From Paenarthrobacter sp. A20 (lineage in GTDB: Bacteria; Actinomycetota; Actinomycetes; Actinomycetales; Micrococcaceae): 64,000 nt of DNA. The stretch covers positions 2,170,001 to 2,234,000 of the forward strand of contig NZ_JALJWH010000001.1 in the NCBI RefSeq assembly GCF_024168825.1. The letters run 5' to 3'. This document shows positions 25,453-34,080 of the stretch, piece by piece (within the stretch, counting starts at the first letter, position 1; every line of letters begins with the position of its first letter). Position numbers and translations under genes: made by a program. The notes beneath the pieces are model-generated. The model saw nothing but the letters and a program-made list of their open reading frames with translations, was not told where the DNA came from and made no database searches.

Positions 25453-26523
25453 ATGCTGTTTTCCCCCCTGGCCCTCGGCGAGCTTGAACTTTCCAACCGA
25501 CTGGTGATGGCGCCCCTGACGCGTCTTCGTGCGGGTCAGAATGGCGTGCCGGGTCCGTTGATCGCCGAGCATTACAGGCAGCGGGCTTCCCTGGGGCTGA
25601 TCGTGAGCGAGGGTACCTACCCGGTTCCGGCCGGCCAGTCATACCCGGGACAGCCCGGACTCGTCACCGACGAACAAATCGCGGGTTGGAAGACAGTCAC
25701 CGAGGCCGTTCACTCCGAGGGTGGGCGCATCTTCGCGCAGGTCATGCACGGTGGCCGCGTTTCGCACTCGGACATCACGGGCGGCAATGAGATCGTTGGT
25801 CCCAGCGCTGTCGCCATCGAAGGCGACGTCCGCACCCCCAGCGGCAAGCAGCCGTACCCGGTCCCGCGCGAACTCCGCACCGACGAACTGCCGGGTGTCA
25901 TTCAGGAAATCGTCACCGCATCCAAGAACGCCATCGAGGCAGGGTTCGACGGCGTGGAACTCCACTCCGCCAATGGTTACCTGCTGCACGAATTCCTTGC
26001 GCCCAATTCCAACATCCGCACGGACAGCTACGGTGGCTCCCCGGAGAACCGGGCCCGCTTCGTGATCGAGACCGTCAACGCCGTGGTGGAAGCCCTCGGT
26101 GCCAACCGTGTGGGCATCCGGATTTCCCCGGAGCACAACGTCCAGGGCATCGCGGAAACCGATGCCGCTGACGTCCGGGCAACATATGAAGTCCTGGTGG
26201 ACACCATCGCACCGCTGAACCTCGCTTACCTGAGCATCCTGCACCACGACCCCAAGAGCAGCCTGGTCCAGGACCTCCGGGAGCGTTTCAATGGGACGTT
26301 CCTTGTCAACACCGGGTTCAGCGAAATTACGACCCGCGACGAAGCCTTCGCCATCATCGAAGGCGGCCTCGCGGACGCCGTGGTGGTCGGCCGCCCCGCC
26401 ATTGCCAACCCGGACCTCGCCCGCCGCTGGCGCGAAAGCCTGCCGCTCAACGAGCCGGACGCCTCCACCTTCTACGCCGACGGCGCCGAGGGCTACACCG
26501 ACTACCCGTTCTACGCGAACTAG
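25453..26523 (+). CDS. Old Yellow Enzyme-family alkene reductase
   Basis: A 356-aa FMN-dependent NAD(P)H:flavin oxidoreductase that reduces activated C=C bonds. Family marks are LFSPLALGELELSNRLVMAPLTRLRA at the N-terminus (in two parts), QVMHGGRVSH, and DGVELHSANGYLLHEFL followed by NIRTDSYGGSPENRARF. Length fits the NemA group. AAAGGAAC precedes the ATG. It is a single-gene unit closed by the hairpin at 26564-26599. A natural substrate cannot be named. Confidence 0.93.
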   Translation: MLFSPLALGELELSNRLVMAPLTRLRAGQNGVPGPLIAEHYRQRASLGLIVSEGTYPVPAGQSYPGQPGLVTDEQIAGWKTVTEAVHSEGGRIFAQVMHGGRVSHSDITGGNEIVGPSAVAIEGDVRTPSGKQPYPVPRELRTDELPGVIQEIVTASKNAIEAGFDGVELHSANGYLLHEFLAPNSNIRTDSYGGSPENRARFVIETVNAVVEALGANRVGIRISPEHNVQGIAETDAADVRATYEVLVDTIAPLNLAYLSILHHDPKSSLVQDLRERFNGTFLVNTGFSEITTRDEAFAIIEGGLADAVVVGRPAIANPDLARRWRESLPLNEPDASTFYADGAEGYTDYPFYAN

Positions 26524-26563
26524 GTCCGCCATCCGCTGTTAGCCCAAAGCACCTCAGCAGAAG

Positions 26564-26599
26564 CACGACGTCGGCGCCCGCCCGGGTGCCGACGTCGTG
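26564..26599 (+). terminator. Terminator after the alkene reductase gene
   Basis: CACGACGTCGGC and GCCGACGTCGTG form perfect 12-bp arms around a 12-base loop, followed by GGTTTAACC. It lies 40 bases after the stop. Confidence 0.7.
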
Positions 26600-26650
26600 G
26601 TTTAACCTTGCGGCCGCCCGCGCGGAATATGACCGGCCCCGCGCCTGCTT

Positions 26651-26660
26651 TCCTATAGGA
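26651..26660. promoter_or_regulatory. Putative GntR operator, copy 1
   Basis: The perfect palindrome TCCTATAGGA ends 8 bases before the GntR ATG, where a ribosome site would be. The same 10 bases recur at 27510-27519 in front of the catabolic operon. Confidence 0.7.
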
Positions 26661-26668
26661 TTTGTGGC

Positions 26669-27367
26669 ATGTCTGATCCTTCCCCGGCTGGTGCCCGCGC
26701 TGGTTTTCCCGTCAGCCGCCAAGTGTTGGCCGACCACGTTTATGAAGCGCTCCTCGAGTGGCTCATGGACGGCCGCCTGGAGCCCGGGGCGGCCGTGAGC
26801 ATCGACGGGATGGCGCGCGAACTCGACGTTTCTCCCACTCCGGTGCGCGAAGCCCTGGCTCGCCTGGAGCACACTGGCATGGTCCGGCGCGTTGCGCTGA
26901 AAGGGTACCGGGTGGCGCCCGTATTCACCCGGGAGGACTTTGCGGAGCTCATGGAAGCCCGCCTGTCCATCGAGCCCGTTAACGCCAAGTTGGCTTGTTC
27001 CCGCATGACGCCGGACGGATTGGACGCCCTGAAGCGGGCCGTCGAGGATCTCAAGACCGCCCCTCGTGGGGGCACGTTTGCCGAGTACCGCAGCTACCTT
27101 GAGGCAGACGAGCGGTTCCATCAGCTCATCGCCGCGCAGGCAAACAACCAGTTCCTGCTCGCGGCCTACAACACCCTCGGTGGCCAGATCCAGCGCTTCC
27201 GGCTGTTCGGGGGAGTGGGCATCACTGATGCGGAGCAAGCCATTGCAGAGCACCAGGCTGTGCTTGACGCCATGCTCGGCGGCGACCCGGAGAAGGCCGC
27301 GGAGATGATGGTTGACCACGTCGAAAAGGTCCGTGGCCGGGCCATGGCTGACGCGCCGGAGGACTAA
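26669..27367 (+). CDS. GntR-family regulator (FCD subfamily)
   Basis: A 232-aa regulator: winged helix at about 20-85 (VSIDGMARELDVSPTPVREALARLE) and an all-helical FCD effector domain (ADERFHQLIAAQANNQFL, later EHQAVLDAMLGGDPEKAAEMMVDHV, with Asp/His metal-ligand candidates). FCD members usually bind organic acids or sugar acids with a metal. It is upstream of and on the same strand as the isomerase/kinase cluster, separated by a terminator, and both upstream regions carry TCCTATAGGA, so it likely represses itself and the operon. Confidence 0.92.
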   Translation: MSDPSPAGARAGFPVSRQVLADHVYEALLEWLMDGRLEPGAAVSIDGMARELDVSPTPVREALARLEHTGMVRRVALKGYRVAPVFTREDFAELMEARLSIEPVNAKLACSRMTPDGLDALKRAVEDLKTAPRGGTFAEYRSYLEADERFHQLIAAQANNQFLLAAYNTLGGQIQRFRLFGGVGITDAEQAIAEHQAVLDAMLGGDPEKAAEMMVDHVEKVRGRAMADAPED

Positions 27368-27385
27368 ACACCGGACTAAACAAGG

Positions 27386-27416
27386 GGCTCGCCGGCTGCG
27401 CCGGCGGGCCTTATTT
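27386..27416 (+). terminator. Terminator after the GntR gene
   Basis: GGCTCGCCGGC and GCCGGCGGGCC pair over 11 positions (one G-T) around TGC and are followed by TTATTT. Confidence 0.75.
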
Positions 27417-27452
27417 GTGCGCACAGTGACCCCCTTCACATGCATATGTAAG

Positions 27453-27519
27453 ACATATAGGATCTAGGAAGTTCCGGAAAAGGGTTGACAGTCTTGCTTG
27501 ATTCGTAAATCCTATAGGA
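27453..27519 (+). promoter_or_regulatory. Promoter and GntR operators of the catabolic operon
   Basis: TTGACA (27485-27490) is a consensus -35. The AT-rich stretch about 17 bases downstream (GTAAATCCTATAGG) holds the -10 and overlaps the palindrome TCCTATAGGA at 27510-27519, so bound regulator would block polymerase. A related half-site, ACATATAGGATCT, lies upstream at 27453-27465. AAGGAG follows 8 bases before the first gene's ATG. Confidence 0.65.
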
Positions 27520-27547
27520 AACAGGATTCCACGAAGGAGTGATCGTC

Positions 27548-28549
27548 ATGGCGTACACCGCCGAGAATTGGCCCATTACCGCGGCCCTCCTGCAGTTCCC
27601 GGGCACCGACGCCGCGGGGCAGCAGGTCAACGACGCCGATGCTTCCGTTTGGGCTTCGGTCCTCCAGGAAGTGAAGGACGCAGGTTTCGCCAACGCGGAC
27701 CTCACTGACAGCTGGGTTCGTCCCGGCGACCTCAGCAAGGATCGCCTCGCCGAGTTCAAGCAGACCGCTGATGAAGTGGGCATCGGTGTTCCGGTCATCT
27801 CTGCCATCCGCCGCAGCGTCATCCACGCGACGGACTGGGCCGAGAACCTGGCGTACAGCCACCGGACCATTGACGCCGCCGCGGAGCTCGGTTGCGAAGT
27901 CGTATCGTTTGGACTCCACCAGGCCATCACCCCGGAGCAGCAGAAGCAGCTGTGGTTCTGGACCGTCGAGGGATACAAGGACCCGGTGGGGGACAAGGAA
28001 GCGTGGGGCAACGCCGTCTCCCGCCTCCGTGAGCTCGGCCAGCACGCAGCAGACGCCGGCATCCTCCTTTCCTTGGAAATGTACGAGGACACGTACCTCG
28101 GAACCGCTGACTCTTCAGTTCAACTGGTCCAGGACATCGGCCTGGCCAACGTGGGCCTCAACCCGGACCTCGGCAACCTCATCCGACTGCACCGGCCCAT
28201 CGAGGACTGGGGCGAGATGGTGGCAAAGACCCTGCCGTACTCGAACTACTGGCACATGAAGAACTACATCCGCGACGAAGACGTTGCCCGCGACAGCTAC
28301 ATCACCATGCCAGCCCCGATGGAAAGCGGACTCATCAACTACCGCGAAGCCTTCAAACTGGCTCTCTCCGTGGGCTTCCAGGGCATCCTCTGCACCGAGC
28401 ACTACGGCGGCGACGGCCTGAGCGTCACGGCCAGCAACCAGGACTACCTCCGCCGCCACGTCCTGCCCAAGAGCGAAGGCTACGAACTCGGCAAGAGCCA
28501 GGTAGCGCAGGGGCGCCAGGAACCAGCCACGCAGCTCGCAGGAGTTTAG
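27548..28549 (+). CDS. Sugar phosphate isomerase/epimerase (AP endonuclease 2-like TIM barrel)
   Basis: A 333-aa TIM-barrel protein. Candidate metal ligands are Glu in LSLEMYEDTYLG, Asp in NVGLNPDLGNL, His in YWHMKNYI and Glu in ILCTEHYGGD, in the order expected for the xylose isomerase-like superfamily. Members isomerise or epimerise ketoses and their phosphates; Brucella EryC, a tetrulose-phosphate racemase, belongs to this superfamily. First gene of the proposed tetrulose operon, 4 bases ahead of the kinase start. AAGGAG 8 bases ahead supports ATG 27548. Confidence 0.85.
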   Translation: MAYTAENWPITAALLQFPGTDAAGQQVNDADASVWASVLQEVKDAGFANADLTDSWVRPGDLSKDRLAEFKQTADEVGIGVPVISAIRRSVIHATDWAENLAYSHRTIDAAAELGCEVVSFGLHQAITPEQQKQLWFWTVEGYKDPVGDKEAWGNAVSRLRELGQHAADAGILLSLEMYEDTYLGTADSSVQLVQDIGLANVGLNPDLGNLIRLHRPIEDWGEMVAKTLPYSNYWHMKNYIRDEDVARDSYITMPAPMESGLINYREAFKLALSVGFQGILCTEHYGGDGLSVTASNQDYLRRHVLPKSEGYELGKSQVAQGRQEPATQLAGV

Positions 28550-28553
28550 GAAC

Positions 28554-30320
28554 ATGACACAGATTTTCGACAACCCGGCAGACTTCGCCGATGAGGCGTT
28601 GGACGGCTTCGTTGCGGCCAACCGTGGCTATGTTGCCCGCGTTGATGGCGGCGTCGTCCGCTCCACTGAAGTCCCTGCCGGCCAGGTGGCGTTGGTGGTC
28701 GGCGGCGGTTCGGGACACTACCCGGCGTTCGCCGGACTCGTCGGACCCGGACTCGCGACGGGCTCGGCCTGCGGGAACATGTTCGCTTCCCCGGCCGCAG
28801 GCCAGGTGTACCGGGTGGCCAAGGCTGCCAACGCCGGAGGCGGAGTCCTCCTGAGCTACGGCAATTACGCCGGCGACGTCCTGCACTTCGGCCAGGCCCA
28901 GCTCCGGCTCAACGCCGAGGGCATCGAAACACGCACGGTCACCGTCACGGACGACATCGCCAGTGCTCCGATCGGCGAACTCGGGAAACGCCGTGGCATT
29001 GCCGGTGACCTGACGGTCTTCAAGATCGCCGGTGCCGCGGCCGAAGCGGGACTGGACCTTGACGACGTCGAGCGTTTGGCCATCAAGACCAACTACCGGA
29101 CCCGTTCGCTGGGTGTGGCCTTTGACGGGTGCACACTGCCGGGCGCCAAGGATCCGCTGTTCCACGTGCCGGCCGGGCAGATGTCGCTCGGCCTCGGGAT
29201 TCACGGCGAGCCCGGCATCTCCGAGCACCCGATGCCAACAGCATCCGAGCTGGCCGAACTTCTCGTCTCTAAACTCCTCAACGACAAGCCCGAGGACGCA
29301 GGTGACCGGGTGGTTGCCATCGTCAACGGACTTGGCACGGTGAAGTACGACGAACTCTTCCTGCTGTTCGGCAAGGTCGAGAAGCTGCTGACCGCGGCCG
29401 GGCTCACCGTCGTTGAACCGGAATGCGGCGAGTTGGTGACCAGCCTGGATATGTCCGGACTGTCCCTGACCCTGCTGTGGTTGGACGAGGAATTGGAACA
29501 GTACTGGGCTGCGCCTGCCGACACCCCGGCGTTCCGCAAGGGCAGCATGTCGCCCCGCGCACCTCGCGCTGACGCGGTAATCGACGACGCCGAAACGGCC
29601 GACGCAGAACAGACCACCTCGGCTGCAGCCGACCTCGGGCGGTTGGCTCTTGCCATCCTCGCCCAGGTGCGGGACGTTGTGGTGGACCATGAGGAAGAGC
29701 TCGGCAAGCTGGACGCCATTGCTGGAGACGGCGACCACGGAATCGGCATGCGCCGTGGCGTGGATGCCGCAGCGGCGGCCGGGGAAAGCGTGGCCGGTTC
29801 GTCTGCAGCACGCATCCTGACCACGGCCGGGGAGGCCTGGAGCGAACGCGCCGGCGGCACGTCCGGAGCCCTGTGGGGCTCGGCAGTTATCGCCGCCGGA
29901 CAAGCACTGGGCAACCGGGATGCATACGCGGCGAAGGACGCAGCGGCCGCGGTCAATGCCTTCGTCCGCGCCATCACCGAACTCGGCAAGGCCGAGCCGG
30001 GGGACAAGACCATGGTGGACGCGCTCCTGCCGTTCAGGGACGCCTTCCAGACGGAGCTCGACGGCGGCGCTCCCGTTGACCGGGCCCTGGCGGTCGCCGC
30101 CGCGGCGGCCCAGTCAGCTGCCGCGAAGACCGCGGACCTGCGTCCCCTCAAGGGCCGGGCCCGTCCCCTCGCGGAAAAGAGCCTGGGCCATCCCGACCCC
30201 GGGGCAGTCTCCTTCGGGCTGATTGCCGCCAGGATTTCACAGTTCATCGATTCACAACTGGCCACGGTTGCCTCAGCCGGAGAGCTGTCGGCAACGGCCG
30301 GAAACGGAGCCCAAGCATGA
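28554..30320 (+). CDS. Fused DhaK-DhaL kinase, dihydroxyacetone or tetrulose kinase
   Basis: A 588-aa ATP-dependent kinase. The DhaK half shows [17 protein letters not shown] (49-65) and the covalent substrate-binding His217 in GLGIHGEPG. The DhaL half (about 370-575) has [20 protein letters not shown] with the Mg/ATP aspartates, and GGTSGALWG. This single-chain form is used for dihydroxyacetone in some organisms and for D- or L-erythrulose in mycobacterial tetritol pathways (DerK, LerK). The flanking RpiB-type and TIM-type isomerases favour a tetrulose here. It overlaps the next gene by 4 bases. Confidence 0.92.
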   Translation: MTQIFDNPADFADEALDGFVAANRGYVARVDGGVVRSTEVPAGQVALVVGGGSGHYPAFAGLVGPGLATGSACGNMFASPAAGQVYRVAKAANAGGGVLLSYGNYAGDVLHFGQAQLRLNAEGIETRTVTVTDDIASAPIGELGKRRGIAGDLTVFKIAGAAAEAGLDLDDVERLAIKTNYRTRSLGVAFDGCTLPGAKDPLFHVPAGQMSLGLGIHGEPGISEHPMPTASELAELLVSKLLNDKPEDAGDRVVAIVNGLGTVKYDELFLLFGKVEKLLTAAGLTVVEPECGELVTSLDMSGLSLTLLWLDEELEQYWAAPADTPAFRKGSMSPRAPRADAVIDDAETADAEQTTSAAADLGRLALAILAQVRDVVVDHEEELGKLDAIAGDGDHGIGMRRGVDAAAAAGESVAGSSAARILTTAGEAWSERAGGTSGALWGSAVIAAGQALGNRDAYAAKDAAAAVNAFVRAITELGKAEPGDKTMVDALLPFRDAFQTELDGGAPVDRALAVAAAAAQSAAAKTADLRPLKGRARPLAEKSLGHPDPGAVSFGLIAARISQFIDSQLATVASAGELSATAGNGAQA

Positions 30321-30799
30321 GCAACACCCAAGGCTGGCGCATCGTCGTTGGCAATGACGAAGCCGGAGTCGAGTACAAGCAGGCACTTCTCGCCTTGCTG
30401 GAGGCGGACCCGCGCGTGGCATCGGTGACCGACGTCGGCGTTGGTTTCAACGACTCCACCGCGTACCCGCACGTCGCCGTTGACGCCGCCCGCAAAGTGG
30501 CCGAGGGCGAGGCAGACAGGGCACTCCTGATCTGTGGCACAGGGCTCGGGGTTGCTATTGCAGCCAACAAGGTCCCAGGAATCCGCGCGGTCACCGCCCA
30601 CGACAGCTACTCCGTGGAGCGTTCGGTGCTGAGCAACAACGCCCAGGTCCTCACCCTCGGCCAGCGGGTGATTGGCTTGGAACTGGCCAAAAAGCTCGTA
30701 GGGGAGTGGCTCGACCACCGCTTCGACCACACCTCATCTTCCGCCGCCAAGGTGGATGCCATCTGCTCGTACGAGCCCGACTACACGAAGGCAGTCTGA
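30317..30799 (+). CDS. RpiB/LacAB-family isomerase, candidate D-erythrulose-4-phosphate isomerase
   Basis: A 160-aa isomerase. [21 protein letters not shown] carries the catalytic Cys of RpiB (split: LICGTGLGV and AIAANK), and [15 protein letters not shown] with [14 protein letters not shown] matches the sugar-binding strand. The ribose-5-phosphate-type ARxxREHN segment is altered (VERSVLSNN), consistent with a changed sugar. Brucella EryI and mycobacterial DerI are RpiB relatives acting on D-erythrulose 4-phosphate. It overlaps the kinase gene by 4 bases. Substrate assignment is inference. Confidence 0.88.
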   Translation: MSNTQGWRIVVGNDEAGVEYKQALLALLEADPRVASVTDVGVGFNDSTAYPHVAVDAARKVAEGEADRALLICGTGLGVAIAANKVPGIRAVTAHDSYSVERSVLSNNAQVLTLGQRVIGLELAKKLVGEWLDHRFDHTSSSAAKVDAICSYEPDYTKAV

Positions 30800-30801
30800 T
30801 C

Positions 30802-31791
30802 ATGACCACTCCTGAAGCAACCGAAGGTTCCTCGACGAACGCAGCCCGGAAGATCGCCGTCGTCGGCTCCGGTTACATGGGTGGCGGCATCGCCCAGGTC
30901 TTGGCTCTTGGCGGGGCGCGTGTTGCCCTGGCCGATGTCTCTGCCGAGATCGCGCAGAAGAACTTCGACCGCCTCCTGGTGGAGTCGGACCAGTTCATTG
31001 CCGACGGACTCTTCCCAGCGGGTTCCACGGAAATCCTCAAGCAGAACCTGTGGGCCGCCAAGGACATTGAGGAAGCAGTCGCGGACGCCGACTTCATCGA
31101 AGAAGCCGTTCCCGAAGTCCTGGAGATCAAGCACCAGACCCTCGCCCGGATCAGTGCCGCGGCCCGCCCGGACGCCGTGATCGGTTCGAACACCTCCACC
31201 ATCTCCATTGGTGCGCTCGCGGAGGCCGTCACCAACCCGGAGCGCTTCCTGGGCGTCCACTTCTCCAACCCGTCACCGTTCATTCCTGGCGTCGAGGTCA
31301 TCCCGCACGCCGGCACCGCTGCCGCTACCGTCGCCGCCTCCCGCGAGCTGGTCCACGCGGCCGGCAAGCAGACCGCCGTCGTCAAGGACGTTACCGGTTT
31401 CGTGCTCAACCGCCTGCAGTACGCGCTCTTCCACGAAGCGGCGCAGCTGGTGGAGCAGGGCATCGCAACAGCGGACGACGTCGACACCCTGGTCCGTACG
31501 ACGTTCGGCTTCCGCTTGCCGTTCTTTGGTCCGTTCGCCATCGCGGATATGGCCGGTTTGGATGTCTACAACTTCTGCTACAAGTCGCTGCAAACAGGAT
31601 TCCCGGAACGCTTCGCGACGCCGAAGATCCTGTCGGACCTGGTTGAGGCAGGCAAGCTCGGCACCAAGACCGGCGCCGGGTTCCTCAACGTCCCCGCCGA
31701 GCGCACGCCCGAACTCATCGCTTACCGCAACAAGGCCTACGTCGCTATGCAGAAGCTCATTGAAGAGCTCGGCCCGGCCCCCATCAACTAA
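30802..31791 (+). CDS. 3-hydroxyacyl-CoA dehydrogenase-family oxidoreductase
   Basis: A 329-aa NAD-dependent dehydrogenase. The Rossmann motif is VVGSGYMGGGIAQVLALGG; NTSTISI, GVHFSNPSPFIPGVEVIP (with the catalytic His and Glu) and the C-terminal helical domain (FGFRLPFFGPFAIADMAGLD) are family features. The same family contains L-gulonate 3-dehydrogenase and other hydroxyacid dehydrogenases, so in a sugar cluster a polyol acid is more likely than a CoA ester. I chose ATG 30802, two bases after the isomerase stop; a longer frame runs back into that gene. Confidence 0.88.
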   Translation: MTTPEATEGSSTNAARKIAVVGSGYMGGGIAQVLALGGARVALADVSAEIAQKNFDRLLVESDQFIADGLFPAGSTEILKQNLWAAKDIEEAVADADFIEEAVPEVLEIKHQTLARISAAARPDAVIGSNTSTISIGALAEAVTNPERFLGVHFSNPSPFIPGVEVIPHAGTAAATVAASRELVHAAGKQTAVVKDVTGFVLNRLQYALFHEAAQLVEQGIATADDVDTLVRTTFGFRLPFFGPFAIADMAGLDVYNFCYKSLQTGFPERFATPKILSDLVEAGKLGTKTGAGFLNVPAERTPELIAYRNKAYVAMQKLIEELGPAPIN

Positions 31792-31813
31792 CCCTTCCTT
31801 CAGGAGTAAACAC

Positions 31814-32578
31814 ATGACTTTCCCCGCAGAACGCACCGCAATCGTCACCGGCGCCGTTTCCGAACGCGGCATCGGCCGCGCAACAGTCAACTACCTGGCC
31901 GCCCAAGGCTGGAACATCGGCATCATCGACCTGGATGACGCCGCCTGCAAGATCGCAGCCAAGGAAATCGCCGCGGAATACGGCGTCCAGGCCCACGGCG
32001 TTGGCGCCAACGTGGCCAGCGAGGCCGAGGTCCGCGCCGCCATTGACGAACTGGAGGCAGAACTGCCGCAGATCGTCGCCCTGGCCAATGTTGCCGGAGT
32101 CAGCTCGCCTGTTGGTTACCTCGAACTCGAACCGGCCGAATGGGACCGGGTCCTGAACATCAACCTCAATGGCGTCCACTACGCCACCCGCCGCGCGGCC
32201 GAGTCCATGGTCAAGAACCGCATCGGCCGCATCGTGAACATCTCCTCCGTTTCAGCCCAGCGTGGCGGCGGAACCTTCTCCAAGACCCCGTACTCGGTGG
32301 CCAAGGCCGGCGTCATCGGCCTGACCCGCGCAACCGCCCGTGAGCTGGGTGAGTACGACATCACCGTCAACGCCATTTCCCCCGGCCCCATCGACACCGA
32401 CATCATGGGCGGCACCCTGAGCCAGGAACGCAAGGACGAACTCACCAAGGACCTTGTGGTGAACCGGGTGGGCTCCACCCGCGACATTGCTGCCGCCATC
32501 GCCTTCCTCATCAGCGAGGACTCCGGATACATCTCCGGCCAGACGCTGAATGTGGATGGCGGACTGTACATGCACTAG
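31814..32578 (+). CDS. SDR-family dehydrogenase, candidate polyol dehydrogenase
   Basis: A 254-aa classical SDR: TGAVSERGIGRATV cofactor loop, Asp in IIDLDD favouring NAD, NVAG, active-site Ser in NISSVSAQRG and Tyr/Lys in YSVAKAGV, and a PGPIDTDIM segment. It ends in DGGLYMH as usual. In the proposed pathway it could oxidise erythritol or threitol to erythrulose. AGGAG 9 bases ahead supports ATG 31814. Confidence 0.9.
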   Translation: MTFPAERTAIVTGAVSERGIGRATVNYLAAQGWNIGIIDLDDAACKIAAKEIAAEYGVQAHGVGANVASEAEVRAAIDELEAELPQIVALANVAGVSSPVGYLELEPAEWDRVLNINLNGVHYATRRAAESMVKNRIGRIVNISSVSAQRGGGTFSKTPYSVAKAGVIGLTRATARELGEYDITVNAISPGPIDTDIMGGTLSQERKDELTKDLVVNRVGSTRDIAAAIAFLISEDSGYISGQTLNVDGGLYMH

Positions 32579-32586
32579 GCGCCCCC

Positions 32587-32679
32587 ATGCGGACCTGGAC
32601 AAGAGAACGCAAGATCTACCTTGCCGTGGGCATCCTTGCCTGCGCAGTGGGCATGGTGCTCATTTTCTTCCCGCGCTGA
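32587..32679 (+). CDS. 30-residue single-pass membrane mini-protein
   Basis: ATG at 32587 opens MRTWTRERKIYLAVG and continues through a hydrophobic segment ending LIFFPR, stop TGA at 32677. Layout is a basic N-terminus then one membrane helix of about 18 residues. No clear ribosome site (GGCGCCCCC precedes it), but it fits exactly between the SDR and transporter genes on the same strand. Existence is uncertain. Confidence 0.45.
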   Translation: MRTWTRERKIYLAVGILACAVGMVLIFFPR

Positions 32680-32724
32680 CCGCGGCTGCATTAGTTGTTT
32701 CCTGTCACTCAAAGAGGAGTTTCA

Positions 32725-34074
32725 ATGTCTGTTGCCACCAATTCCACCAAGGAGTTGCTGGATACGCCGGTCCTCAAATCGGCGATCTCCAAAGCGTCAC
32801 GGCGGCTCATGCCGATGCTCGTCATCCTGTACGTGGTGGCCTTCCTGGACCGCACCAACGTTGGCTTCGCAGAAGCAGCGCTGGAAGTGGACAAGGGCAT
32901 CACAGCGGGCGCCTACGCCCTGGGCGCGGGGATCTTCTTCATCGGTTACGCGCTGTTCGAGATCCCCAGCAACCTGCTGCTCACCAAGTTCGGGGCCAAG
33001 GTGTGGCTCGCCCGCATCGCCATCACGTGGGGCATCGTCTCGGCGTGTTTTGCTTTCGTGCAGGGCGAGACGTCGTTCATCATTCTCCGGTTCTTGCTGG
33101 GCGTCACTGAGGCCGGCTTGTTCCCGGGCGTCATCATGTTCCTGGCGGCGTGGTTCCCCAACAAGGTCCGAGTGAAGATGTTCGCCATCTTCTACCTGGC
33201 CCAGCCCTTCTCCCAGATGATGGGTGCACCGCTGTCCGGTTGGCTCATCAACATCGGTGACCAGGTCCCGGGCGTTGCAGGCTGGCAGGTGATGTTCTTC
33301 GTCGAAGGCATGCTGGCCGTCCTGGCCGGTATCGCCGCCTACTTCTTCCTGATCAACAGCCCACAAGACGCTAAGTTCCTGACCAAGGAAGAGAAAAAGG
33401 CGCTGTCCGACGTCATGGCACTCGAAGACACTGTCAAGGAGGAAACGGGTCCCCGGGGCGTCCTGGCCTCCATGCGGAACGGCCGCGTCTGGTACTTCAC
33501 CGTCATCTACTTCTGCCTGCAGGTAGCGGTCTACGGTGTGACGTTCTACCTGCCCCAGCAGGTGGCGCAGCTGACCGGACAAAAGGTGGGCATCGCCGTC
33601 GGACTTCTTGCGGCTATCCCGTGGTTCTTCGGAATCTTCGCCTGCTACTTCATCGGCAAGGCCGCCAACACGGTGGCGCGTCGTCGCCGTTGGGGCACGG
33701 CACTGTTCATCTCCACGGGGCTCTGCATCTTCGGATCCGCGTGGGCGGGCGCCAACCAGCTGCCCGCGCTCGGCATCATCTTCATCACCTTGGCGGTGTG
33801 CAGCTTCTTGTCCACCGGTCCCATTTGCTGGTCGTATCCGACGGCGTTCCTCACCGGAACTGCCGCGGCTGCCGGCATCGGGCTGATCAACTCCCTCGGA
33901 AACCTGGGCGGGTTCGTCGCCCCGATCCTGCGCACCACGGTCAACCAGGTCACGGCTTCGGACACGGGAACCATGGGCGTCTACGCCTTGGGCGTCCTGC
34001 CTTTCGTTGCGGCATTGCTGATGTTCGGTACCAAGCGCTTCAGCAACAAGGCCGACGAACTGCTGGGCAAGTAG
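32725..34074 (+). CDS. MFS transporter, anion:cation symporter (ACS) type
   Basis: A 449-aa membrane protein with about 12 segments. Loop and helix signatures (YVVAFLDRTNVGFAEAAL, GYALFEIPSNLLLTKFG, RFLLGVTEAGLFPGV, AAWFPNKVRVKM) belong to the ACS branch, which carries sugar acids, tartrate and related anions. This points to import of a hydroxy-acid or polyol by the operon. AAAGAGGAG precedes ATG 32725. Confidence 0.92.
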   Translation: MSVATNSTKELLDTPVLKSAISKASRRLMPMLVILYVVAFLDRTNVGFAEAALEVDKGITAGAYALGAGIFFIGYALFEIPSNLLLTKFGAKVWLARIAITWGIVSACFAFVQGETSFIILRFLLGVTEAGLFPGVIMFLAAWFPNKVRVKMFAIFYLAQPFSQMMGAPLSGWLINIGDQVPGVAGWQVMFFVEGMLAVLAGIAAYFFLINSPQDAKFLTKEEKKALSDVMALEDTVKEETGPRGVLASMRNGRVWYFTVIYFCLQVAVYGVTFYLPQQVAQLTGQKVGIAVGLLAAIPWFFGIFACYFIGKAANTVARRRRWGTALFISTGLCIFGSAWAGANQLPALGIIFITLAVCSFLSTGPICWSYPTAFLTGTAAAAGIGLINSLGNLGGFVAPILRTTVNQVTASDTGTMGVYALGVLPFVAALLMFGTKRFSNKADELLGK

Positions 34075-34080
34075 ATCGTG

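Noticed and set aside
30706..30801. N-terminal extension of the 30802 dehydrogenase
   Set aside because: It overlaps the isomerase coding sequence in another frame, is Arg-rich without homology, and ATG 30802 sits right after the isomerase stop.
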